A DNA stretch of 64,000 nt from Geosiphon pyriformis (lineage: Eukaryota; Glomeromycota; Glomeromycetes; Archaeosporales; Geosiphonaceae): NCBI GenBank assembly GCA_016748015.1, contig JAAOMT010000460.1, forward strand, positions 96,948-160,947. Direction: 5' to 3'. Shown one piece after another: positions 36,425 to 46,625 of this stretch. The notes beneath the pieces were generated by a model. The model did no database searches. It saw only the letters and a list, made by a program, of their open reading frames with translations, and had not been told where the DNA came from. Both the position numbers and the translations under genes were made by a program. Numbering within the stretch: the first letter of the stretch is position 1; the number at the start of each line of letters is the position of its first letter.

Positions 36425-37500
36425 TTGGTTTTTGCTGATCATTTGGGTCAGTATTATCACAACAAACAACCAATCAGGATGTTTATAATATTTTTTGAGT
36501 TATGTACCATGAACAAGATAATCATTGAAGATTGTTCTGGATTGGTTTTAAAGAATATAAAAACTATTGTTCAAAACTTTGTTGATTATAAAGAGTCTTT
36601 TCCATCAGCTAGAGAATTTATTACTATAGACATTGTTTCTGTTTGAATGGTATTCTAATACAAAGTCATCAACATTTAAAGAAAATGTTTTATAGGTTTT
36701 TTTTTCTTAAGCTTTTCTTGGAACTGTTTTATCTTTTCAAAAGCAATTATTTGTGCTTCTACTAAAAAGTCAAGAATGATACTAAGTCTTTTTTGCAAAA
36801 TGTCTTTGTAATTCCCTATTGTGATTTCTTCAAAAGATATTGTTTCAATATCAGTTTCTATTGATAGTATTGCCATACATTCATAAAGCAGATAAAAAAA
36901 TTCATAACTTGTTATGTTATAATTTACAGTTTTATAAGCAAACAAGGCTAAAGGCAGTATTTTGTCCTATTAGTTTGTTTTTTTACTGGTTTTGGTTAAG
37001 ATTTCACATAATGTTCTATTGAAACATTCTACTAAGCCATTTGTTTGGAGGTAATAGAGGAAAGAAAGTTTATGACATATTCCCATTTTTCTACAAAGTT
37101 TTTTAACCAGTATACTGAGAAAAGCTTTTTTTTTATCAGATAAAAGTTCTTTGGGACAGCCATAATGGCAAATAATATCTTTATAAATGAATTTGGCTAT
37201 TAAGACTGCTGTTTAATCTGGAGTGGCTCTTGCTTTTACTCACTTTGTAAGATAGTCAATAGCTGTAATAATGTATCTGTTGCCATCAAGAGTTATTGTT
37301 AAAGATCTAACAATGTCTATACTAATTCTGTTAAATGATTAACCAACAGAAATTGGATGAATATCTTCTTTGCAATTGGATTTGCCTCTTTTTTAACAGA
37401 TATTATAGATTTTAATATATTCAGCAATGTCTTTTCCCAAGATAGGCCAATAATAGCAAGCTAAAGTTTTCTGAATTGTCTTTGTTTTTTCAAAGTGTCT
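36425..37500 (-). pseudogene. Nested Ty3 integrase
   Basis: Read on the minus strand: an eroded zinc-binding end (RHFEKTKT, then IYNIC), then the catalytic core with SIDIVRSLTITLDGNRYIIT (first Asp), AIDYLTK, LLSDKKKAF (second Asp kept, from SDRGTHF) and QTNGLVECFNRTLC (Glu kept). The open part 36945-36676 has MFAYKTVNYNITSYEFFYLL, the normal segment after the core. A broken C-terminal part near 36640-36430 reads VDDFVLEYHS and VLNNSFYILK. Stops interrupt it at several places, so the integrase is dead as encoded although its catalytic triad is largely visible. Confidence 0.85.
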
Positions 37501-37799
37501 AACTAATAAGTTAATATACATGTTGTATATTACAATTTCTCTTTCTTCAAATCTGATGACTCTCTGGGAGTGGTCAGAATCTTTTCTATTTCTTTTATAT
37601 AGCTGGTTCTAGCAAATCAAATAGAAATTTAATTGTTTGCACAAATGTTTTCTTTGTTGTCAAGTGTATTCTGATGAGTATTGTCTTTTACTCAAAAATT
37701 TTATTAAGACAGAATAGTTGTCCAAGTCCATTGTCATGTTTGTTTGTAAAGGAGTTACTAATAATTAAGTTGGTTTGGTTTGAAAAATTGTACTATCAC

Positions 37800-38190
37800 T
37801 GAATAGTAAGTTTAAAGAAAGTGTCGGTATTTTGATGATTTGCTCCTTTGTAGTATTAAATATTATAGTCAAATTCATTCAAGTGGAGTATCTAGTGAGT
37901 TATTTGTTTGTGTTTCAGCTTTTTTTTATTGCACAGCCAAACCAAGGCTTGATGATCTGTTACCAATAAGAATTTTGTACCAAGAAGATATTGATTCTAG
38001 TAACTAATAGTCCAAACTACTACTAAACATTCTTGTTCAGTAACTGAATAGTTTTTTTTTGCTGATGTAAAGGATCTACTGGCATATGCTATGACATGTT
38101 CTCTGTCATTTTTATCTTTTTGTAAAAGAACAGCACCAAGTTTATAGCCAGATGTATTAGTGTAGAAAATAAAAAGTTGGTCCAAATCAA
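37800..38190 (-). pseudogene. Nested Ty3 RNase H
   Basis: The open frame 38185-37997 begins FIFYTNTSGYKLGAVLLQK and continues AYASRSFTSAKKNYSVTEQE. It is the RNase H that follows RT in Ty3 elements. The first catalytic residue, Asp in YTDASG, is Asn here (38158-38156), a G-to-A change. The Glu in TEQE is kept. The remainder runs in broken frames. Confidence 0.85.
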
Positions 38191-39330
38191 GTTGTTTGAG
38201 AATTAGTTCAGTAACAAGTTTTTTCTTCAGAATTTCAAAAGCTTTTTGTTGATAAGTGCTCTAGTAATAATTAACATTTTTTCTGAGTAGTTGATTGAGA
38301 AAAAAGACGATTTTAGAGAAATTCTTAATAAATTTGCAATAGTAAGAAGTCAAACCAAGGAGAAAGCATAGTTCAGAAACATTTATTGATTGTCTAATGT
38401 TTTGAACTTTTTTAACTTTAGCTAAGTCAAGGAAGATTCCATCTTTTGTAATAAGATGACCAAGGAATTGGGTGGATTGTTATCCAAAGAAAGATTTGAT
38501 TGAGTTGATTTTAAGGCCAGTATTTTTAAGCAGATCAAAACCCTTCTGTAAATATTTAAGATGTTTATCCCAGGTTTTTGAGTAGACTAGAACAAAGTTT
38601 TCTTTTACTGATTCAAATACTTTGTTCATCAGTTATTGAAAAGTAGAAGGGGCATTAGTGAGACCAAAAAACATGACTGTGAATTCATAGGTACCATACT
38701 TGGTAATAAAAGCAGTTTTTTTTCTGCTTTTTGAATTTATCTCTACTTGCCAGAACTCAGCAGTTAAGTCAATAGTTGAGAAAAAAACAGCACCATTGAA
38801 TTTATCTAACATCGCATCAATTTTGGAAAGTAAATACATGTCTCTTATAGTAATGGCATTTAATTGGCAGTAGTCAACACAGAAATGTAGAGTTCTATCT
38901 TTCTTGGATACTACTACAACTAAGAAAGCTATTTATTCTTGGTTTTTGGTATAAATCCAAGATTTTTTATCTGGTTTATCTCTTTCTTGATAAACTCATC
39001 ATTGTGTCAATTGGATTGATAAAGCTTCAAATAGATGAGATAAGTTTCTTTTGTGATAATAGTGTGTTGTATCACATGGGTTTGTCCAGAGGTATCACTT
39101 TCTTTTAAGATAACTGGGCTATTTCTAACTAACAGATTTTCAATGTCCACTTTTTTTTCTTTAGGAGAAGGTTTTCTTTGTTTTACAACTAGTAATTGGA
39201 TTTTAGGTGGTTCATTTTCAAAGAACTTCTGTACTTCTTTTAGTTTTTCTCTGGGTATCAAACTAATTAGCTCCCAATCTTTGTAATAGATTAGACAGGA
39301 CTTGTATTTATTACTAAGGGAATACAAAGA
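38190..39330 (-). pseudogene. Nested Ty3 reverse transcriptase, catalytic box deleted
   Basis: The open frame 38839-38633 has MLDKFNGAVFFSTIDLTAEF (motif A Asp present), VEINSKSRKKTAFITKYGTY, and VMFFGLTNAPSTFQ. Downstream, where the element family normally has VLVYLDDVxxYSKTW, the sequence reads NFVLVYSKTWDKH at about 38605-38565. The YLDD catalytic motif is thus missing, apparently by loss of about seven codons between two VY-type repeats. Segments LLKNTGLKIN and FLGHLITKDG follow. The frame upstream to 39327 is the N-terminal part of pol. Confidence 0.85.
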
Positions 39331-39424
39331 TTTATCACACCAGCATCTGGCACAAGGACCATGTCACTAATAACTATATTTTGCTTTTTTGTCAGGTTTT
39401 CTATCAAAGATTTTTTTGAGAATA

Positions 39425-40220
39425 TCATAATAGGGCCAGCAGATCAGCTTGCCATTTACCATGATTTTTTTTTATCTGCTTTAATATTATATAATGGCTT
39501 GCTATTGCTGGTAAAAATAGTGTAAGCAAGTTTAGCAGTTTCTTTTTGTTCTTCTTGTTCATTTTTTTTGTCACTTTTTTTATCATCTGATTCATCTGAT
39601 TGTTTTTTTTCTTGGCTTTGTTTGGGTACTGAAGGAGTTGTCCAATGGTGACACTTAACCACAATGGGTTTCTTACCACATCTGATGGTTAGTTTACAGA
39701 GTTCATAATTAAGTAAGGCTTTTGCTTTTTTAAGCCATTCATTGCCAACTATTATGGTGTATTCTTTTGCTTTAGATACTTCCATGTTAGTTTCAATGCT
39801 AATGCCATTAATTCAGACAGAAACAGCTTTGGCTATGCCCAGATTTTTCTTCTTATTACCATGTACATTGGTTATTGGTCTTGTAGATGATTCATTAATT
39901 TTTCTGTCAATTGTTTCTAAAAAGTGTTTGGCAATAATACTAACAGATAATTTACTATCCAGAATTAGATTAATAAAATAACCAGCCACTTGGGCTTTAC
40001 AAATAAGAGAGATAACATTGCTGTTGTTAGCAAGTCCAGCTTGACATGGGTGTTTATTGGTTTTTGGTGTCTTTTTTTTAAAAATCAAAGATTTGCAAAG
40101 GTTTTTTCTAAATTGGAGATGGGTCATTAACTGGTCAAAAGTAATGTGAGCAGGCATTTCTATGAGATTTTTGACAACAGAATAAGAACCAGATTTTTGT
40201 ACTATTTCTGGGGATTCCAA
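39425..40220 (-). pseudogene. Nested Ty3 protease region
   Basis: Open frames 40220-39813 and 39785-39456. YFINLILDSKLSVSIIAKHF (near 39980) is the retropepsin active-site region, where LDSGxSxSII is expected; Asp is kept but Gly is Lys. Then INESSTRPITNVHG and, in the next frame, EYTIIVGNEWLKKAKALLNY match the later flap and C-terminal segments of such proteases. The tail is rich in Lys, Asp and Asn and leads into the pol linker. Confidence 0.7.
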
Positions 40221-40559
40221 CTTTAGAGAATTCTTAAAAACTTTGGCCTTTAGTGGCTTATTGTTATCAGCAGTTGATTTGGATGCTTTGTTTGGGTTCA
40301 GAATAAAATCAACCTTGGCTTCTTTCTTTTTTCTTGTTAATTCAGAGGTGTTAATTGCTAGTTCATCTATGTCATGATCATTATCAGTTAGATTAAAAGC
40401 ATAAAAGAGGTTTTTTTCTGGTTGGTATGTACTCTCACTCTTTGAAGGTGTGTCTACTAGTTTAAAGGCTAATAAACAGTGACTTCAACTAAGAAATTTT
40501 CTTCAAAGAAATTGATGTTGGCATGATTGAGTCTTTGGTTGGAGACATTGTTGTTAATG

Positions 40560-41920
40560 GTTCTGTTGTTTTAATTGTCATTGTTTCTGAGAGCTGGAGA
40601 AGACAGGAAAGAATTGTTACAATCTTTGGAGAAATATCCAGTTAATTCACAATAATAATACACAGATGGGTCATGATTTTGTTGCCTTTGATAAGGGGGT
40701 TGCTAAAATTGATTAAAATGGGATTTAAATCTGGGTCTTTGGGGTTGTTAATTTTCTCTAACTGCTTGGGCTAAGAGTTTCAGTAACCAGACAATATTAG
40801 CTGTAAGTTTATCTATTAACTGTTTATTTGGGTCTTGAATTTGGGCAGCAAAAAAGATAACAGTCATTTAAGGAACAAGAGCCATAACAAAAGCAGGAGC
40901 AAAAACTGGAAGTGTGAATCCTAGGTGTATTTTTTGATTGTCTTCTATTCTCTAAACAAGTTCAATAGCCATATCTATTGTGGAATTATCTTTTAAGACC
41001 AGAAGGGGCCAAAGAGCATATGACAGATTTGTTCTCAATTCTTTTGTAAAGAAATGAATCTTTTGCTCTTTTGTCCAGTTTTTTTCAGAGTCTATTCTTT
41101 TAATTAACTTTCTGATGACTTTGGCATATTCAGTTACCACTTTGCCAGGATGTTGGATTCTTTTTTCTAATTCCATATGTCATTTGGATATTAGGATAGG
41201 AGTTCTAAATTTAGTTTCAAACTGGGTTGTAAAAGAAGTGTTTTTTTCTTCAGCATTTGTTGGTGCCCATTTAATGATTCTTTAGTGAACACCAACATCA
41301 GTTTTTTGTGAGAACCAAGTAGCAGGAGAGCCTTAAAACTAACCACCAACAATTTGGAACTTGTATTCAGTGTCATATTGGTTGGCAGTAGCTGTTCTCT
41401 CAAAATCATCTAACCATTCAATTGGATCTTGTGCATTACCTCTGAACAAGAGTAGTAATGTGTTATTTTTTCATCTTAAAGCAGTTTGTATGTTCTGGAG
41501 AGCGATCAGAATGTTTTGTTGTATGGAGTTATTAGCCATTGGTTCAGGAGTAGCTGTTTGTATAGAATGTTCTGATTCACTTAAGAAAAGATTAAAAACA
41601 GAGATGGTTTAATAGCTTTTTTCTTCTGTTTCAAAGGAAGTTCTAGCTAACTAATGGGCAGCAATCCAAATATGAATTTGGTGATTCAGGTATTCAAAAT
41701 TAGGGGGCTGTTGTTCAAAGGTTGTAGAGTATAAAAGTTGATTGATGCTGTTGTTTTTTTCTTCAAAGTTGTTTTCAGAATAAGCTTGGTCAAAGTAATA
41801 AGTTGTATAGACTAGGTAAGTTTCAGCTGAATGCTCATTCAGGAACCAGTTCCAAAAGGCTTGGAATTGTCTACTGGATTGTTTTTTAATGGGAAAACAA
41901 ATTAAACAGGAGGGCAAAAG
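40560..41920 (-). pseudogene. Nested Ty3 gag
   Basis: Broken frames from 41917 down to about 40560. PIEWLDDFERTATANQY (near 41430) is the conserved capsid-type segment of this gag family. MELEKRIQHPGKVVTEYAKV (41176) and IHFFTKELRTNLSYAL (about 41065) match its C-terminal capsid half. Near 40650 the trace VYYYCELTGYFSKDC is an eroded CCHC nucleocapsid knuckle (one Cys and the His are now Tyr). Stops stand mainly at Q and W positions. Gag would form the particle that holds the element's RNA. Confidence 0.75.
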
Positions 41921-42059
41921 ATTGAGTTCAATAAAGTTTAGATTGTTTTTGTTGTGTGCTTTAAAGTGTTCTTCTGATTGTTGTGACAGATATAAATAAT
42001 TATTTATACAATAAAAAACAAAATGGATTTTAACAACCTTACAGAAAGCATTACTTTTA

Positions 42060-42707
42060 TGTTACAGGTTGAAGTAACAAGCTAACAAATAGCAAGAAAG
42101 AACAGGATTATAGGGTAATAAAAGAAATTAAAGGAAATTCAACTTCAAAGAACAAATTAAATAAGTATGGATTTAATGTGCAAAATCAGTCTTATAAAAT
42201 ATCTTAGTCACTATATTTTTCAAGGATAACCAGAGAATTTGAAGGTAGAGAGATAGTTTGTACTGTCAACAAATGATCACATTGGTATAATTTTATGCCT
42301 TACATTGGTGCTTTTAGAATTTAATATTAGGTATCAAATGTGTTCTTCAGTCATATTTTATTCAATAATTTTCAAATGCTGCAATTACATATTTCAGAAA
42401 AAAGATAGGAAACAACCAACAAGTAATTTTTTATCCCAAGATAATTAAATACTTAAAGGTAGGGAAAAAGAAATTAGTGATAAGAGAATAATTAAGATAA
42501 AAGTTGTTATTTTATTTACTTATTTTTTTTAATTCTTATATTTTTACATATTTTTTTACAGCTAAGAGATTCATTGCTTATATAGCTATTAAAAGTGATC
42601 AATGATTAGATCAATGATCACTATCTAAAAATAGAGTGGCTAATTATATAATATTAGTAGCTAATACATGTAATAATTAATAAGAAGTATAGGTTTCAAC
42701 TGTAACA
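42060..42707 (-). repeat. 5' LTR of the nested Ty3 element (648 bp)
   Basis: The + strand runs from TGTTACAGGTTGAAGTAACA to TTTCAACTGTAACA, so the ends form an inverted repeat of about 14 bases with few mismatches. It matches 33609-34330 except for the shorter ATCAATGATCAG array. Differences between the two LTRs are largely transitions. Immediately outside on the right, ATATAT leads into the rest of LINE L3 ORF1. Confidence 0.92.
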
Positions 42708-43275
42708 ATATATAAGAAAAAACAGGCTTCTATTTTGTATCTTGTCTCATTTGGAGGTAAAACTTGGGCTCAAATTGCTAGTGGTTTTCCATCTTGTGTG
42801 GTTTTGTCAGTTCTGTTTGGTGTTGGTTCACTTCTGGGTGTAATATCTTCTCCTTTGAATTCTGCTTCCCTTATTGTTTCTGGCTTAAGTGAGCATTTGA
42901 CAATTATAGAATGCTCTATAGAGCTTTTGGCTAATCAGATTTCTGTTTTTGTAAAAAAATTGAGCTTTGTTGAATTGGTGTCTTTGACTACATCCTTTCA
43001 CGCTTTCTTTCCAATTGCTCTAGTTTTTTTTGGCTCCTAACTTGAATTTGGATATGGTTTTGGACAGTGTGTTAAAGTTGTCCACCTTTTTTTCCTTAGT
43101 TGGCTTTGATGCAGTTGCTAATTTCAGCACAAGTAGTTCCAAGGTTCTCACCACCAAGGTGGATGGCTTGAAGTCAAAAATAGTGGCTTTGGAAGTTTCA
43201 GTTAATTTGGTTTTAGAAAGGTTGAATCATTTGTGTTCTGGTTTGGATTCATTGATTCTTTCTTTATCTCAATAA
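42708..43275 (+). pseudogene. LINE L3 ORF1, C-terminal part
   Basis: This resumes after the Ty3 element with YKKKQA, then LVSFGGKTWAQIASGFPS, as in L1 (SFGGRTWAQVAGG). A frame change lies near 43030. The end, SSSKVLTTKVDGLKSKIVAL followed by VLERLNHLCS, is a heptad-like segment that could be a coiled coil. The stop TAA at 43273-43275 stands where L1 has the ATGA overlap; here the bases are ATAAGC, so the ORF2 start codon is lost by G to A. Confidence 0.82.
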
Positions 43276-44010
43276 GCAGTTTGGTTTGTAAAATTGCTAC
43301 ATGTAATGCTTAGGGTATGAACAATCTTGTAAAGCAAAAAGATATTGTTTGTTGGCACAAGAATATGGACAATTTGATTTCAATTATTACTGAAACTAAG
43401 TTAAAGAGTAAAGCCTATCTATAGATTGCTGGTTTGAATTCTGGTTACTTGGGTTTTGATGTTGCTATTATCATGAACATTTTTTTGGCTTGTCATGTGT
43501 GCAAAGTTTCTGAAGTGCATAGTTAGCTCTTTTTTGTCAAGTTGTTTTTTAAAAATAAACTTTCTGTATTAATATTGAGGCTCTATGCTGGTACTTTCCT
43601 GGCTATTCATTTTTTTCAAACTGGTGAGGTCAACTTTCTGATTGCAAAGACTGTGAATGAATCTTTTTTCATTATTCTGAGTGGCAATTTTAATGAAGAT
43701 GGTTTTCATAGGTGTGTTAACTTCAAGAAATATCTCAATTTAGAATTAGTGAATTCTCTGTTGGAAAGCTTGGCTGCAAAGAGTTCTATATGAAAAAATT
43801 TAAGAAGTTCTGAAAAGACTATAGATTATGTGTTTATCTCTTCAAATTTGGTTAATGCAGTAGTGGGTTGTGATGTTTTGGATGTTAGTAAGCATTTTAA
43901 CACTAATTACTGATCTGTTTTTGTGTCTGTGAGTCTGGATGGGCTTTTAGATTTGCAGCTGAACTTTCTTCACAAGCAAGCAAATAAGAATTATTGAAAG
44001 TTTGATATCA
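43276..44010 (+). pseudogene. LINE L3 endonuclease relic
   Basis: Matches the L1 endonuclease: GMNNLVKQ, SIITETKLKSK, GLNSGYLGFDVAIIM, then TGEVNFLIAKTVNESFFIIL and SGNFNEDGF (near 43690), KTIDYVF and HFNTNY. About a dozen residues after KLKSK are missing compared with L1. TDH is eroded to TNY, a D-to-N change. Stops and frame shifts make it non-functional. Confidence 0.8.
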
Positions 44011-44439
44011 AGTATGTTAATAAAGCAAAATGATGCAAATTTAAAGAGTTTATGGCAGTGAATACAGTGATGTTTTCCAGTGAGTTTTTTGTGACTGAAA
44101 GGTTTAAGAATCTGAATGCTATGTGAAATGCTATTTACAAAGTAATGTGTTTCTTAGTAAATAAAATTTTCAAAAAAAAATGGTTTAAGAACTTTGACAG
44201 TATTTTTATCAAAAAGTCTTTTAAGTTTCATAAGTTGGAAATTTTGGTGTCAAGTATAGTTAAGTCTTTGCATGGAGATGTTAATGGTGTGTTTGAGGCT
44301 CTGATGAGCTGCTGAAAATCTCTGAACATTGATAAAGTATCATCTGTTCAGACTTTGTTGGATTCTGATGCAGATCTTAATCATGTGTATTTAGCTCTTT
44401 TTAGTATATGCAAATTATATTGTGCTTTTAAGCTTGCTA

Positions 44440-45896
44440 AGTCATTGTGAACTAAGGAGTTAGAAATTAATTTGGCTATTAATAAACAAATGGAGAATTT
44501 TGCAGTCAATAAAGATTACACAATTAGAAGCATACTAAAGTATCCTTTCCAAAAGGTGGTTTTGAACTATTTGGTTGTTAAAAATGAGCTGATTTTGGAA
44601 CCTGATCTGGTTAAGACCAAAGTAAATAAGATTATAAAGGGCTGGACTAGAAAACATAAGGTGGTAGTGGATTTCTCTGATAATTGGTCTTGTCAATACC
44701 AGTCTTTAGAGCATGTTTTTGATAATGCTTTTTCAAATGTAATGTGTTCAATTGGTCTCAATAAGTTGCTTAGTATGGTTTTTAATCTGTTTAATGGCAA
44801 AGCTGTTGGTTTTTCTGGAGTCTCAAATAAGCTCTGGAAGCATTATAACAGGTTAGTTTTAGATATGTTTTTGGTGCTTCTAAATTCTTGTTTGTCTTGT
44901 GAGTTGGTGTTTCATGCTTGGAAAAAAGCTTGGATCTCAATGATCCTTAAGTCTTACAACTGGAAAGACATTTTTACTAATACTCAGCCAATTGCTTTGA
45001 TTAAAACAGTCTGTAAAATTCTTTCTAAGAATCTTTTATACAGAATTTTGTTAGTGTGTAGCACTTTTAATGTTTTACATAGAAACAATTTTTCAGTTTT
45101 AAAAAATATGACAACACAATCTCTTATTTTTGCTGTTAGTTTGGTTATTGAGAATGTTTTAGAAAAAAATTGTGAACTCTGGTTGGTCTTACAAGACATA
45201 AGAAAAGTCTATAATTCTGTTAGATGAGAACATCTTAGAAGAAGCTTAGTTAGAATAAAAATATATGACAAATTTATTAAATTTTTTGGTGCATATTTTA
45301 TGATTCCTTTCTGTGTGAAGTTAAGAGACAGGAAAGTGTATGTGAATATAGACTGAACTTTTATTACATTGTCAAAACAGACCATTTGGAATCTTAAGCT
45401 GAATTGATATTTTTTCTTACTGCTAGTGTTTTTGTTAATAACACAATCTGGATTGATAGCAACCAATCTGTAATCCAGCACATTCTTAATATTGCTAGTG
45501 AATTTTTTCAGATCAATAACATTTCTATTAATAATGATAAAACAGTAGTCATTTCTGTTAATTATAGTTAATTACCCTAATTTGTCTATCAGTAGTTTAC
45601 CTATTTTTATTGTCAAGAAAGACAAGTTCTATCACTATTTAGATATCTTTTTGTCAACTGAGAGTTTGTCAAAGCCTAGCTTGACTAAGATATATTCTAA
45701 TGTTTGTTTTTTGCCAACCTTGTTCTAAAGAAGACTGTTTCTAATAAGCAATTTTTGTATTTGGTGATGGCAGTTTTTCATTTTATTGTCAGCTATAAAA
45801 TACAATTTAGCTTTGTTCTTGTTAGTATATGTAATAAGTAGAATGCTTTAATCCATAAGGACTTGAAATTAAAATCTGGTCTGCCTTTTAATTTTC
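44440..45896 (+). pseudogene. LINE L3 reverse transcriptase relic
   Basis: A 251-codon open stretch (44472-45227) carries the first half of RT, from YTIRSILKYPFQK through AVGFSGVSNKLWKHY and NTQPIALIKTVCKILSKN. Motif A reads VLQDIRKVYNSV, with Asn (45213-45215) where L1 has Asp. Next, about 36 residues corresponding to the L1 segment before FYNPLLCE are deleted (near 45290). The catalytic box at 45431-45442 reads FVNN. After ILNIASEFF the sequence runs to KSGLPFNFPK, where the 0.73-kb block is inserted. Confidence 0.82.
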
Positions 45897-46625
45897 CAAA
45901 AGAATGTATAAAAGCAAGTAGTTGTAGAAGTTGAAAAGACAGTTAGTTAAGAATCAATTTTACTTTGTAATATACTTATTATATATTCATAATCCAAAAT
46001 ATAATAAATTAAAAAACAAAATCCCATTTACCAATTTATGCTCTCCAATCTTATGGATTTTAATTAAAATTAAAATCAGTATTTTCTACTTTGTTCCAGG
46101 ACAGATGCCATTGGCATAAATGCCTCAAACCCTTAAAAACAATTTGGATCAATCGCTTTTGATCATAGTGATTGATGGGAACTAATTCTTTTCTTTTCTT
46201 TTTATTTTTTTCTTTTTTTATTTTTTTTTTATTTTTTGGGAGCAGCAATATAAGAAAATTGACTGTCTTGGAATAGGCTTTGTAATAGCCTGGTAAAAGA
46301 GAGAAGCTCCCCCTAAGTTTGGATATTAACATTATCTTGATAGCTTACCAGAAGAGCAAAAAGACACTGCTGGATCCTAACAACTGTGCTTGTTAGCATG
46401 GAGAAAAAAGTTCACATTTTTTTGGAAAACGTTGCAATTAACAGAAAACAAACTCTGTGCCTTATAACCAAAGGACTTAATGGGTAAATTTACAGCCAGA
46501 AATAGACCTTTAGAGACTGATAACACTAACATGGCAGAAAAAGCAAACAACTTTAGAAGACAACTCTAAACTAGAACACCAAACGTTATCACCATACCCT
46601 ACCCAGTTTATTTGTAACAATAGTT
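45897..46625. mobile_element. Unclassified insert in LINE L3 (about 0.73 kb)
   Basis: Very similar to 17062-17776 over its whole length, with the same orientation in the window. It starts AAAAGAATGTATAAAAGCAA and ends near CCTACCCAGTTTA. Left and right flanks are LINE L3 sequence (KSGLPFNFPK and NSLKTFEQIQAKNK), with about nine host codons between them not recovered. The T-rich tract (46185-46240) is broken up compared with the T29 of the other copy. No credible ORF is present on either strand. Two copies in two different LINE positions show that it moved independently, but its class is unknown. Confidence 0.65.

Larger units (their letters stand above)
33609..42707 (-). mobile_element. Ty3/gypsy element with both LTRs, nested in LINE L3
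   Basis: A 9.1-kb element coded on the minus strand: 5' LTR (42707-42060), gag, protease, RT, RNase H, integrase, a 2.1-kb 3' region and 3' LTR (34330-33609). Both LTRs have TGTTA...TAACA ends. Outside them lie ATAT-rich flanks; a 4-bp ATAT duplication restores the frame of the host LINE. It is the youngest large insertion here by nesting, yet its gag-pol has many stops, mostly at Q and W codons, and the RT catalytic box is deleted. The element is therefore not autonomous. Confidence 0.92.

Noticed and set aside
36425-36646. 73-codon plus frame inside the nested Ty3 element
   Set aside because: Antisense to the integrase C-terminal segment, which has recognisable motifs on the minus strand.
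39053-39286. 77-codon plus frame
   Set aside because: Antisense to pol of the Ty3 element.
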